A program made the translations under genes and the position numbers. A stretch of DNA of 18,277 nt from Modestobacter sp. Lineage in GTDB: Bacteria; Actinomycetota; Actinomycetes; Mycobacteriales; Geodermatophilaceae. Below, piece by piece: positions 1 through 6,949 of this stretch. Below the pieces are notes generated by a model, which was given only the letters and a program-made list of their open reading frames with translations, was not told where the DNA came from and ran no database searches. The number at the start of each line of letters is the position of its first letter. Within the stretch, counting starts at the first letter, position 1. The stretch is from assembly GCA_025966175.1 (NCBI GenBank), contig JAOPVN010000286.1, positions 1 through 18,277 on the forward strand, in the 5' to 3' direction.

Positions 1-1012
1 CGGCGATCTCCAGGGCGTCGGGGCGCCACTGCACCCGCACCCAGGCGCGGCCGGCCGGGCCGGCGTGCTTGAGCACGTTGGTCAGCGACTCCTGCACGAT
101 CCGGTAGGCGGCCAGCTGGGGCCCGGCCGGCATCGGCACCGGGTTGCCCTCGACGATGAGGTCGACGTCCAGCCCGCTGGCCCGCACGTCGGCGACCAGC
201 TGGTCGATGGCGGCGACGTCGGGCTGCGGGGCGAACTCCTGGGCGCCGTCCTCGCGCAGCACGCCGAGCAGCGCCCGCATGTCGGTCAGCGCCTGCCGGC
301 CGGTCGCCGAGATCTGCTCGAGCGCCGCGGTGGCCGCGGCCGGCTCGTGCTGCCCGGCGTACCGCCCGCCGTCGGCCTGGGCGATCACCACCGACAGGGA
401 GTGCGCGACGACGTCGTGCATCTCCCGCGCGATCCGGGCGCGCTCGGCGGTGGCCGCCAGCCGCATCTCCTGCTCCCGTTCCAGCTCCAGCAGCCGGGCC
501 CGCTCCTGCAGGCCGGTCTCCTGCAGCAACCGGGAACGGCGCAGGTCGCCCAGCGCCCAGGCGGCCACCACCAGGACGCCGATCGAGCCGGCGCTGAAGA
601 CGAAGGCCAGCGGGTCGCGCTGGGCGAAGTAGACCCCGGCGGTCAGCACCGCGCCGACCAGCCCGGTGGCCAGACCGGCCCGGCTGGCCCAGCGCGGCGC
701 GTAGGCGGCCAGCGCGTAGATCATCACGGGCGCGGTGAGGGTGCCGGGGAGGAAGGTGCCCGGGAGCGTCACCAGCTCGAGCAGGCAGGCGAGGACGACC
801 ACGGCGGCCGCGGGCACCGGTCGCCGGCGCCGCCAGGCCACGGGGATGACCAGCAGCAGGCCCAGGAGGAACGCGACCTCGGGGTGCGGGTCGAAGCTCT
901 CGGCCGGCAGGACCACCACGGAGAGGGTCACCAGCGCGGCGATCGTGGCGTCGACGCCGAAGGGGTTGTCCCTGGTCCAGGCCGCCATGCGTTCGAGCAG
1001 CGGCTGGTCCAT
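1..1012 (-). CDS. Sensor histidine kinase, NarL/HisKA_3 type (3' end beyond window)
   Basis: This is the N-terminal 337 residues of a membrane sensor kinase; the C-terminal end of the ATPase domain lies past the left edge. Reading leftward from the ATG at 1012, several hydrophobic stretches fill residues ~20-155, with little extracytoplasmic sequence between them. A charged coiled-coil linker follows (~157-190). The dimerisation and phosphoacceptor helix reads REMHDVVAHSLSVV, with His199 as the likely phosphorylation site, which is the HisKA_3 signature. The N-box of the ATPase domain (QESLTNVLKHAG, ~315-326) is the last motif visible. Kinases of this class normally phosphorylate a NarL/LuxR-type response regulator, and that gene is expected just beyond the left edge, though this cannot be seen. 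No strong Shine-Dalgarno precedes the ATG, so the start is provisional; the next ATG is eight codons in. Confidence 0.9.
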   Translation of the reverse strand, partial: MDQPLLERMAAWTRDNPFGVDATIAALVTLSVVVLPAESFDPHPEVAFLLGLLLVIPVAWRRRRPVPAAAVVVLACLLELVTLPGTFLPGTLTAPVMIYALAAYAPRWASRAGLATGLVGAVLTAGVYFAQRDPLAFVFSAGSIGVLVVAAWALGDLRRSRLLQETGLQERARLLELEREQEMRLAATAERARIAREMHDVVAHSLSVVIAQADGGRYAGQHEPAAATAALEQISATGRQALTDMRALLGVLREDGAQEFAPQPDVAAIDQLVADVRASGLDVDLIVEGNPVPMPAGPQLAAYRIVQESLTNVLKHAGPAGRAWVRVQWRPDALEIA

Positions 1013-1092
1013 GTCCGAGAACCTAGGAGCCGGGCGGTCCGGCGTCGTCGTCCTGCGGGGTGAACCGCGCGTCCGCCCGCGGGATGACCCGC

Positions 1093-1764
1093 TCAGACCG
1101 CGGAGACGGTGATGCCGTCGGGTCCGGCGGCGAACCGGACGTGGGAGAGGTCCGGCGCGTGCGCGTCGGCGTCCAGCTCGGCGTGCGGGTGGGTGTCGCC
1201 GACCCCCAGCGTCGTGCAGCCCGCCGCGCGCGCCGAGGCCAGCCCGGCCGGCGCGTCCTCGACGGCCAGGCAGCGGGCCGGGTCGAACCCGAGGCGCCGG
1301 GCACCCAGGACGAAGGGGTCCGGCGCCGGCTTGCCGTGCTCGACGTCGTCGAAGGTGACGATCTCGCGGGGGTGGCGCAGCTGCGAGCCCGCCAGCCGGG
1401 CGGCCAGCAGCTCCCGGGTGCAGGAGGTCACGATCGCCACCCGGTCCGGGGGCAGCGCGGCGAGCGCCTCCGCGGTGCCGGGCAGCAGCTCGATCCCGTC
1501 GGCCGCGGCCAGCACCTCCAGGTGCTCGATCCGGGCCAGCGCGTCGGCCACCCGGTCGGCGGTCAGCAGTCCGGGGATCACCTGGGCGGCCGGGCGCCCG
1601 CCCAGGTCGGCCAGGTGCGCCGGGTCGACGTCGTGCTCGGTCGCCCAGAGTGCCCAGGCCTGCAGCGAGCCGGCCATCGAGTCGATCAGCGTGCCGTCCA
1701 TGTCGAAGAGCACGGCGTCGAAGGTGCGCCCGCTCAGGGCCCCGAGGTCGATCACGAGGAGCAT
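1093..1764 (-). CDS. HAD-superfamily hydrolase (beta-phosphoglucomutase/sugar-phosphatase-like)
   Basis: A 223-residue HAD-family enzyme, the usual size for subfamily IA phosphatases and phosphomutases. Motif I is FDMDGTLIDS (nucleophile Asp21, acid/base Asp23). Motif II is the TS of VAIVTSC, motif III is the lysine in HGKPAPDPF, and motif IV is the acidic pair in CLAVEDAPAGL. The helical cap between motifs I and II gives substrate choice. HGKPxPDPF and VEDxxxG are typical of the sugar-phosphate branch (YfbT/GS1 type), so the likely substrate is a small sugar or polyol phosphate, but the exact one cannot be read. The frame stays open to 1920, but that extension is low-complexity and unlike HAD proteins; the ATG at 1764, just before the conserved part, is preferred. 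It lies 80 bp upstream of the histidine kinase gene on the same strand. Confidence 0.88.
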   Translation of the reverse strand: MLLVIDLGALSGRTFDAVLFDMDGTLIDSMAGSLQAWALWATEHDVDPAHLADLGGRPAAQVIPGLLTADRVADALARIEHLEVLAAADGIELLPGTAEALAALPPDRVAIVTSCTRELLAARLAGSQLRHPREIVTFDDVEHGKPAPDPFVLGARRLGFDPARCLAVEDAPAGLASARAAGCTTLGVGDTHPHAELDADAHAPDLSHVRFAAGPDGITVSAV

Positions 1765-1794
1765 CGTCCCAGTCGGCGTCCCGCGCTCCTCGGT

Positions 1795-1962
1795 ACCGTC
1801 CCCCGGGGTGACCTGGAGATCGCACCGGTCGCCCCGGAGGACGGCCCGGCACTGGTCGCGCGCAGCGGCAGCCGGATAGTCGGCTCGGTGCGCACCCGGG
1901 TCGTCGACGGCGTCCTGCACGTCGGCCGGCTGGTGGTCGACGGCGACGACGACGAACCCTAG
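1795..1962 (+). pseudogene. Possible remnant of a GNAT acetyltransferase
   Basis: In plus frame 1 (codons at 1795, 1798 and so on) the translation contains GSRIVGSVRTRVVDGVLHVGRLVV. This closely resembles the beta2-beta3-beta4 core of GNAT N-acetyltransferases (typically xxRLVGxVRxRxxxGxLxVGRLxVxP). The segment that should follow, the acetyl-CoA-binding QGRGxG loop, is absent: the frame runs into an acidic DGDDDEP and stops at a TAG ending at 1962. No start codon or RBS sits at a sensible distance and the N-terminal GNAT strand is shortened. It fills the otherwise empty gap between the HAD and universal stress genes, antisense to both. I read it as a decayed fragment; chance resemblance in GC-rich sequence is the alternative. 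Confidence 0.35.
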
Positions 1963-2414
1963 GGGACGACGGTGACGGGCCAGCGGCCGATCCGGACCAG
2001 CCGCACCGCCACCGAGCCGATCACCCGGTGCCCGGCCTGCTCCGAGGCGCCGACCAGCACGGCGTCGGCGGGCAGCTCGTCGGCGATCCGGGACAGCACG
2101 GCCACCGGGTCGCCACGCACGCTGCGGTACTCCACCTCGATCCCCAGCCGTTCCGCGGCCGGCGCCAGCTCCCGGCGCAGCTCCGCGTCGACCTGGGCGG
2201 CGGCGTCCCGGGCGACGACCCCGGCCGACGGCACCCAGCCGGCCATCGCCGGGGCGGCCTCGGTGACGAAGACGGCGACCAGCCGGGACCGTTGCCGGCG
2301 GGCCAGCCCCGCGGCGTAGGCGGCGGCGCGCATGGAGGTCGGCGATCCGTCGACCCCGACGAGGATGACGCGCGGCCCGTCGGTGCCCCGTTCGAACTGC
2401 CCGGGGCCGGTCAC
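1959..2414 (-). CDS. Universal stress protein (UspA family)
   Basis: A single-domain, 151-residue universal stress protein, the normal length for the family. The first strand and loop read VILVGVDGSPTSMRAAAYAAGLA, the typical Usp ATP-contacting start. The C-terminal half carries DAVLVGASEQAGHRVIGSVAVRLVRIGRWPVTVV, matching the GxxGx9GS plus PVxVV ending, except that the second glycine of the nucleotide loop is replaced, so ATP binding may be weaker than in ATP-binding Usps. The start is the GTG at 2414, because it overlaps the TGA of the upstream gene as GTGA, a standard coupling arrangement. The frame is open a little further upstream, but that would overlap the neighbour more. Usps act in the cytoplasm in stress survival or dormancy; the precise role is unknown. 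Confidence 0.88.
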   Translation of the reverse strand: MTGPGQFERGTDGPRVILVGVDGSPTSMRAAAYAAGLARRQRSRLVAVFVTEAAPAMAGWVPSAGVVARDAAAQVDAELRRELAPAAERLGIEVEYRSVRGDPVAVLSRIADELPADAVLVGASEQAGHRVIGSVAVRLVRIGRWPVTVVP

Positions 2415-2803
2415 GGGGTCGCTCCCAGCTCCCCGGCCGGCGCGGGGGAGCACGGTTTCCAGCCGTGGTCGTCCACGGCGAAGACGTCCTGCTGCACCGG
2501 CTCCGGCACCTCGGTGATGGACAGCGTCAGTGCCAGCGGCATCGAGAAACCCTCCCGCCCGTCGACCCTCACGCGGTGGGGTGTGCCCACGTCCACGCGG
2601 CTGTAGACCGGGTGGCTCGGGATGCTGAGCGCGAGCTGGACCTGACTGCCGGGGTAGTCCTTCTCGACGGCGTCGCGCAGCAGGGTCTCGGCCAGGTGGA
2701 CCCGCCGGGCCGGCCCCGGCGGGTCCGCGCTCCGCGCGCTCGGGCGCGCGGTGGCCGTGTCGCCGGCCGCGGCGCGGTGGACGTCGATCCGGGAATCGGT
2801 CAC
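2411..2803 (-). CDS. Hypothetical protein (130 aa), coupled to the Usp gene
   Basis: I do not recognise the family. The protein starts at a GTG (2803), has no signal peptide or membrane segment, and begins with a polar, Ala/Arg/Asp-rich ~30 residues that look disordered. The remainder (VHLAETLLRDAVEKDYPGSQVQLALSIPSHPVYSRVDVG and on to FSMPLALTLSITEVPEPVQQDVFAVDDHGWKP) is mixed alpha/beta and looks folded. Its stop codon overlaps the GTG start of the universal stress gene by four bases, so the two are probably translated together and may act together. It lies 61 bp downstream of the Rieske oxygenase gene on the same strand, so the three may form one transcript. An in-frame start further upstream was not seen; the nearby ATG at 2811 is in another frame and stops after three codons. 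Confidence 0.7.
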   Translation of the reverse strand: MTDSRIDVHRAAAGDTATARPSARSADPPGPARRVHLAETLLRDAVEKDYPGSQVQLALSIPSHPVYSRVDVGTPHRVRVDGREGFSMPLALTLSITEVPEPVQQDVFAVDDHGWKPCSPAPAGELGATP

Positions 2804-2864
2804 CCGGTCATCTTGAGGGATCCGGGTCAGCCACAGACCCGCAGGTCCGGTGGGCGGGGACGGA

Positions 2865-4232
2865 TCAGGCGGTGGCGCGCTGCTGCAGGGCGGCGGCCTG
2901 GTCGGCCGCCGCGCAGTCGGCCGCGAAGTCGGCCAGCGTCCGCCGCAGGGCCACCCCGAGCCGGTCGGCCCGCACGTGCAGCTCGTCGCGCAGCAGCAGC
3001 GGCAACCCGGCGCTGTCCATGACCGCCTGCTGGGCGAGGTCCTCGGCCAGCACCGCCTCCTCGAACGCCACCTCCGCGGCGACGACGTCCTTCGGGATCA
3101 CCGCCGCCCCGTCGACGCCGCGCAGCAGCAGGCACGTGTAGATGCGCGTCGAGTCGCCGTCCTCGGGCTGCAGCAGGAAGAGGAGGGTCTTCACCGCACC
3201 CGTGTCCAGCTCCTCCAGCCGCAGCACCAGCTGGAACGGTGCCCGGTGGACGTAGGTGGCCCGGCGGCGCTGGCGCAGCGGGCGCTCGCCGCGGGCGACG
3301 CCGGGGTCCGCGGGGTTGTCGAACCACTGCTCCTGCACGCTGGTGAAGCCACCGGGCTCCGCGGTGACGTCGTAGGGCGGCACCTCCTGCTCGTCCGCGG
3401 CGCCGATGGTGGCGGCGTGCACGAAGGGGAAGTGCGCGACGTCGAGGAAGTTGTCGGCCAGCGGACCGGCCGGGGAGATGCTGCGGGCCGGCAGCAGCCA
3501 GGCGGTGGTGAACCGCGGATCCGTGGTCTCGGGCACGTCCAGCAGGTCGTGCTGCGGCTCCGCGGGGGCCAGCCAGATGACCCCGTGGCGCTCGGCGACG
3601 CCCCACGCCGGCCGCTCGGCGACCAGCGCCCCGTCGCGCCGGTGCACCGTCCAGGTGCGGCCGAGCAGCCGGACCTGCGCGTACCCGCCCTCGAGGAGTT
3701 CACCGGCCAGTGCGATGGGGTGCCAGGCGTGCTCGAGCGCCGGGTCGAGGTTGCCGAACACCGGCCCCCGCGGTCCGGGGAGAGCGGGCACCGGCTCCGG
3801 GACGGGCGTCGTAGCCCCGGTCCGCGGCGGCCGGGCGGCCGGCGTGCGGTCCGGGGCCAGCCACACCCAGCCGTCCCGCTCCTCCACCGCCCACGGCGCC
3901 GAGACGTCCGCCCGCGGCGGTGGGGCGCCGTCGGCGCCGAGGGACGGGATCTCGACGCAGCGGCCCTCGGCGTTGAACTGCCAGCCGTGGTACGGGCACT
4001 GCAGCCGGCAGTCGACCACGGTCGCCGTCGCCAGCGGGACGAGCCGGTGCGGGCACCGGGCGGACAGTGCGGTCACCTCGGCCCCGGGACGCAGTCGGAC
4101 GACGACGTAGGCCTGGCCGGCCGCGCCCACCGAGCGAGGCGTCGTGCCCACCTCGTCGGACCGGGCCACCGGGTACCAGCCGGACGTCGTCCCGGTGCGG
4201 GTCCGGGAGCTCGCGGTCCTGGAGATCGCCAT
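2865..4232 (-). CDS. Rieske [2Fe-2S] non-heme iron oxygenase with a second, degenerate Rieske-like segment
   Basis: A 455-residue Rieske oxygenase, alpha-subunit type. The N-terminal Rieske domain (~19-127) has the cluster ligands Cys60/His62 and Cys79/His82 in CPHR...CPYHGW, with 16 residues between the pairs. The catalytic domain carries DNFLDVAHFPFVH (~260-272), the DX3DX2HX4H pattern whose two histidines bind mononuclear iron; Asp398 of AEDLAQQ is the probable third ligand. Between them, residues ~170-225 (WHPIALAGELL...RLLGRTWTVHR...GVAERHGVIWLAPAEP) repeat the start and end of the Rieske domain but lack all cluster ligands. The usual family length is 330-450. The substrate is unknown; an aromatic or O-/N-demethylation reaction is typical. 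It needs a reductase and ferredoxin, and neither is visible in this window. The start (ATG 4232) has no clear RBS. Confidence 0.88.
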   Translation of the reverse strand: MAISRTASSRTRTGTTSGWYPVARSDEVGTTPRSVGAAGQAYVVVRLRPGAEVTALSARCPHRLVPLATATVVDCRLQCPYHGWQFNAEGRCVEIPSLGADGAPPPRADVSAPWAVEERDGWVWLAPDRTPAARPPRTGATTPVPEPVPALPGPRGPVFGNLDPALEHAWHPIALAGELLEGGYAQVRLLGRTWTVHRRDGALVAERPAWGVAERHGVIWLAPAEPQHDLLDVPETTDPRFTTAWLLPARSISPAGPLADNFLDVAHFPFVHAATIGAADEQEVPPYDVTAEPGGFTSVQEQWFDNPADPGVARGERPLRQRRRATYVHRAPFQLVLRLEELDTGAVKTLLFLLQPEDGDSTRIYTCLLLRGVDGAAVIPKDVVAAEVAFEEAVLAEDLAQQAVMDSAGLPLLLRDELHVRADRLGVALRRTLADFAADCAAADQAAALQQRATA

Positions 4233-4359
4233 GCACCCATGGCACCAGCTCGCCGTTACCCAGGCGTTGCACCTGCGTGCAGTTCAGGGGTCAGCCGTGC
4301 GTCGCTGTCGTTCGATCACCATCGGATCACGTCATCTCCCATTGCGACGCCCCACGACC

Positions 4360-4365
4360 TAAAGT
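4360..4365 (+). promoter_or_regulatory. Candidate -10 box for the DUF485-actP operon
   Basis: TAAAGT, of the TANNNT form, lies in the 175-bp gap upstream of the DUF485 gene. This would start transcription near 4372 and give a ~36-base leader containing the GAGGT ribosome-binding site at about 4396-4402. No convincing -35 hexamer lies 17 bases upstream, so either an activator or an extended element would be needed. The surrounding ~60 bases are less GC-rich than the genes, as promoter regions here tend to be. Confidence 0.35.
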
Positions 4366-4407
4366 GACCGCGATCACCACTCAGGCGACGCACAGTGAGG
4401 TGCTCCC

Positions 4408-4782
4408 ATGACCCCACCGACCGACCGGAAGCTCTTGACCCCCGAGGAGTACCGCCAAGCGCAGGACTCCCCGGAGTTCACCGAGCTGCGCCGCCGGTTC
4501 CGCAGCTTCGCCGTCCCGATGACGGTGGCCTTCCTGGCCTGGTACCTGCTCTACGTCCTGCTCTCCAGCTACGCCCACGACTTCATGTCCACCGAGGTCT
4601 TCGGCCACGTGAACATCGGGATCCTGCTGGGCCTGGGGCAGTTCGTGACGACGTTCCTGATCACGCAGCTCTACGTCCGGCACGCCGCGCGCAGCACCGA
4701 CCCCATCGCCGACGAGATGCGTGAGCGCCTCGAGGCCCACGAGTTCGCCACTCCGCAGCGTGAGGAGCCCACCCGTGGCTGA
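4408..4782 (+). CDS. DUF485 inner-membrane protein (YjcH-like), partner of ActP
   Basis: A 124-residue protein of the DUF485 family. It begins with a short soluble region containing SPEFTELRRRFRSFAVPMTVAFLAWYLLYVLLSSYA, the hallmark of the family (charged F/R/R helix running into the first membrane segment, ~33-54). A second membrane segment, VNIGILLGLGQFVTTFLITQLYVRHA, lies at ~69-94. The tail is charged. The GAGGT upstream of the ATG at 4408 is well placed. In E. coli and many actinobacteria this gene sits directly before actP. Here its last eight bases overlap the actP start, implying coupled translation. Its molecular role is not established; it is presumed to assist the symporter. Confidence 0.93.
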   Translation: MTPPTDRKLLTPEEYRQAQDSPEFTELRRRFRSFAVPMTVAFLAWYLLYVLLSSYAHDFMSTEVFGHVNIGILLGLGQFVTTFLITQLYVRHAARSTDPIADEMRERLEAHEFATPQREEPTRG

Positions 4783-6412
4783 CCTGCTCGCCGCCGACGC
4801 CGGGACCATCGGCGAGCCGGCCATCAACATCTCGATCTTCGGCGTCTTCGTCCTGATCACGCTGGTCATCACTTTCCGGGCCAGCCGCAACAACAAGAGC
4901 GCCGCGGACTTCTACGCCGCCGGCCGCAACATCAGTGCCACCCAGAACGGGCTGGCGATCGCCGGTGACTACCTCTCGGCCGCGTCGTTCCTGGGCATCG
5001 CCGGGGCCATCGCCGTCTACGGCTACGACGGCTTCCTGTACTCGATCGGCTTCCTGGTCGCGTGGCTGGTCGCGCTGCTGCTCGTCGCCGAGCTGCTGCG
5101 CAACACCGCCCGGTTCACCATGGCCGACGTCCTGGCCTTCCGGATGCGGCAGGGGCCGGTGCGCACGGCGGCCGCGATCTCCACCCTCGTGGTGAGCCTC
5201 TTCTACCTGCTGGCCCAGATGGCCGGCGCCGGTGGCCTGGTCACGCTGCTGCTCGGCGTCAGCGGTGAGGCGGCGCAGGCGGTCGTCGTCGTGGTCGTCG
5301 GCGCGCTGATGATCTTCTACGTGCTGGTCGGCGGCATGCGCGGCACCACGTACGTGCAGGTCATCAAGGCGTCGCTGCTCATCATCGGCGCCCTGGTGAT
5401 GACGGTGTGGGTGCTGGCGAAGTACGGCTTCAACCTGTCCTCGCTGATCGGCGGGGCGATCGAGTCCGGCGGGCAGGCGGTCGCCGAGCCGGGTGCCCAG
5501 TACGGCCTGACCAACGTGACCAAGCTGGACTTCATCAGCCTGGGGCTGGCCCTGGTGCTCGGCACCGCCGGCCTGCCGCACGTGCTCATGCGCTTCTACA
5601 CCGTGCCCACGGCCAAGGACGCCCGTCGCTCGGTGGTCTGGGCGATCTGGCTGATCGGCATCTTCTACATCTTCAGCCTGGTCATCGGCTACGGCGCCGG
5701 TGCGCTGGTCGGCAAGGAGGAGATCCTCGCCGCTCCGGGTGCGGTCAACGCCGCGGCTCCGCTGCTGGCCTTCGAGCTCGGCGGCACGGCGCTGCTGGGG
5801 ATCATCTCCGGCGTCGCCTTCGCCACCATCCTGGCCGTCGTCGCCGGTCTGACGATCACCGCGTCGGCGTCCTTCGCGCACGACATCTACGCCTCGGTGA
5901 TCAAGAAGGGCCAGGCGCCGCCGAACTCCGAGGTCAAGGTCGCCCGGATCACCGCGATCGTGATCGGTGCGGTCGCCATCGGGCTGGGCATCCTGGCCCT
6001 GCAGGCGGGGCTCAACATCGCCTTCCTGGTGGCCCTGGCGTTCGCGGTGGCCGCGTCGGCGAACCTGCCGACCATCCTCTACACGCTGTTCTGGAAGAAC
6101 TTCACCACCCAGGGCGCGCTGTGGTCGATCTACGGCGGGCTCATCGCCTGCGTCACGTTGATCATCTTCTCCCCGGTGGTCTCCGGGGCGGCGGTCAACC
6201 CGACGACCGGGAAGTCCACGTCGCTGATCCAGGACGTCGACTTCCACTGGTTCCCGCTCAACAACCCGGGGCTGGTCTCGATCCCGCTGTCGTTCCTCCT
6301 CGGCTGGCTGGGCACCAAGCTGTCCAAGGAGCGGCCGGACGTCGACAAGTACGCCGAGCTCGAGGTCCGGTCGCTGACCGGCATCGGCGCGGAGAAGGCG
6401 GTTCCGCACTGA
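4775..6412 (+). CDS. actP: Acetate/monocarboxylate:sodium symporter (ActP, SSS family)
   Basis: A 545-residue solute:sodium symporter, very close to the ~549 of E. coli ActP. It takes up acetate or similar short acids with a cation. The N-terminal signature FYAAGRNISATQNGLAIAGDYLSAASFLGIAGAIAVYGYDGFLYSIGFLVAWLVALLLVAE matches ActP closely. Around 13 hydrophobic helices are spread through the length, and the SSS signature region (LGTAGLPHVLMRFYTVPTAKDARRSV) is present. The start is the GTG at 4775, because GAGGAG lies seven bases upstream and it gives a family-typical N-terminus; the frame is open to 4721 but that extension is not ActP-like. It overlaps the DUF485 gene and is followed directly by a strong hairpin. 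The window also contains an acyl-CoA ligase, but it is far away and not co-transcribed. Confidence 0.95.
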   Translation: MADLLAADAGTIGEPAINISIFGVFVLITLVITFRASRNNKSAADFYAAGRNISATQNGLAIAGDYLSAASFLGIAGAIAVYGYDGFLYSIGFLVAWLVALLLVAELLRNTARFTMADVLAFRMRQGPVRTAAAISTLVVSLFYLLAQMAGAGGLVTLLLGVSGEAAQAVVVVVVGALMIFYVLVGGMRGTTYVQVIKASLLIIGALVMTVWVLAKYGFNLSSLIGGAIESGGQAVAEPGAQYGLTNVTKLDFISLGLALVLGTAGLPHVLMRFYTVPTAKDARRSVVWAIWLIGIFYIFSLVIGYGAGALVGKEEILAAPGAVNAAAPLLAFELGGTALLGIISGVAFATILAVVAGLTITASASFAHDIYASVIKKGQAPPNSEVKVARITAIVIGAVAIGLGILALQAGLNIAFLVALAFAVAASANLPTILYTLFWKNFTTQGALWSIYGGLIACVTLIIFSPVVSGAAVNPTTGKSTSLIQDVDFHWFPLNNPGLVSIPLSFLLGWLGTKLSKERPDVDKYAELEVRSLTGIGAEKAVPH

Positions 6413-6499
6413 AAAAGGACCCTCCTGCCCCCACCTTCGGCCTCGCTGCAGGGGCCCGCGGCGAGCTTGCGAGTCGTGGGGGGCAGCGAGGTCCTTTCT
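6412..6499. terminator. Bidirectional hairpin terminator between actP and the small membrane protein gene
   Basis: The sequence directly after the actP stop, AAAAAGGACCCTCCTGCCCC (6412-6431), is nearly complementary to the GTGGGGGGCAGCGAGGTCCTTT arm at 6476-6497, giving a stem of about 20 base pairs. The loop holds smaller nested pairs. The A-run on one side and the T-run on the other allow it to end transcription in both directions, which suits the convergent genes. The right arm ends at the stop codon of the minus-strand gene. The 6446-6499 half is repeated at 7969-8023. Confidence 0.75.
6446..6499. repeat. Dispersed GC-rich repeat, copy 1
   Basis: This element runs from CTGCAGGGGCCCGC to GGTCCTTTC and matches 7969-8023 over ~55 bases, with about nine differences, in the same orientation. 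It forms the right half of the terminator at the actP end. Read on the minus strand, it follows a stop codon as TGA-A-rich-GGACC-C-rich. Confidence 0.7.
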
Positions 6500-6816
6500 C
6501 AGGCGGTCGCAGCCGGTGCTGGGGTGGCCGTCTCCTCGGGCAGCACGGCGTCGACGGCGATCGTGTCGACCGCGACCGTGGCGGCGGCGACCGCATCGGT
6601 GGCCGAGCGGCGCCGGCGGACGACGGAGCGGCTGACCAGGCCGGTCAGCACGGCGCAGCCGGCCACGGTGTGCTGCCCGGGAGCGGCCAGCGCGACGGCG
6701 ACCGCCGCGGCGTAGACGACCGAGAGCAGCACGGCGGCGACCCGCAACCGGCCGCTCAGGTGCAACGACGGAACACGCAGCGCTGACAGGGGCGGCGCGG
6801 GGACGGACAGGTGCAC
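6499..6816 (-). CDS. Small hypothetical membrane protein (105 aa)
   Basis: Not recognised as a named family. The start is the GTG at 6816, chosen because a full GGAGGT lies eight bases upstream; the frame is open to 7026 but that part is an Arg/Pro-rich shadow of the catalase end. The protein has a membrane helix at ~26-48 (LRVAAVLLSVVYAAAVAVALAA), a weaker second hydrophobic stretch at ~53-68, a basic RSVVRRRRS segment and an Ala/Val/Thr-rich tail that is probably disordered. The positive stretch after the second helix suggests a cytoplasmic C-terminus. It lies 133 bp downstream of the Mn-catalase gene on the same strand and converges on actP. Function unknown. Confidence 0.65.
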   Translation of the reverse strand: MHLSVPAPPLSALRVPSLHLSGRLRVAAVLLSVVYAAAVAVALAAPGQHTVAGCAVLTGLVSRSVVRRRRSATDAVAAATVAVDTIAVDAVLPEETATPAPAATA

Positions 6817-6915
6817 GGCAGTACCTCCGGCGGGTTGGTCGAGCGCCCGCCGGGCCGGCGTCCCAGGACCGCTCGGGAGCGGAGCCGGGGCGCCGGCACG
6901 GCGACGGCGCGGCGG

Positions 6916-6949
6916 GTGCCTTCCGCGGCGGACCACGGAAGGCGGCACC
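6916..6949 (-). terminator. Hairpin after the Mn-catalase stop codon
   Basis: GCCTTCCG (6918-6925) pairs with CGGAAGGC (6936-6943), an eight-base-pair stem with a ten-base loop, extended imperfectly by GGT/ACC pairs. It sits immediately downstream of the catalase stop codon (6950-6952). There is no T-run, so it may only attenuate or protect the transcript and allow partial read-through into the 105-aa membrane protein gene. Confidence 0.4.

Noticed and set aside
1765..1920. 52-residue N-terminal extension of the HAD protein
   Set aside because: It does not resemble HAD proteins, and the ATG at 1764 sits at the family-typical distance from motif I.
2850..4367. 505-residue plus-strand frame over the Rieske gene
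   Set aside because: Same shadow effect; the minus-strand frame carries intact cluster and iron-ligand motifs.
4661..6409. 582-residue open frame on the minus strand across actP
   Set aside because: Its translation is Asp/Arg/Gln/Gly-rich low-complexity sequence caused by high third-position GC; the plus-strand symporter is unmistakable.
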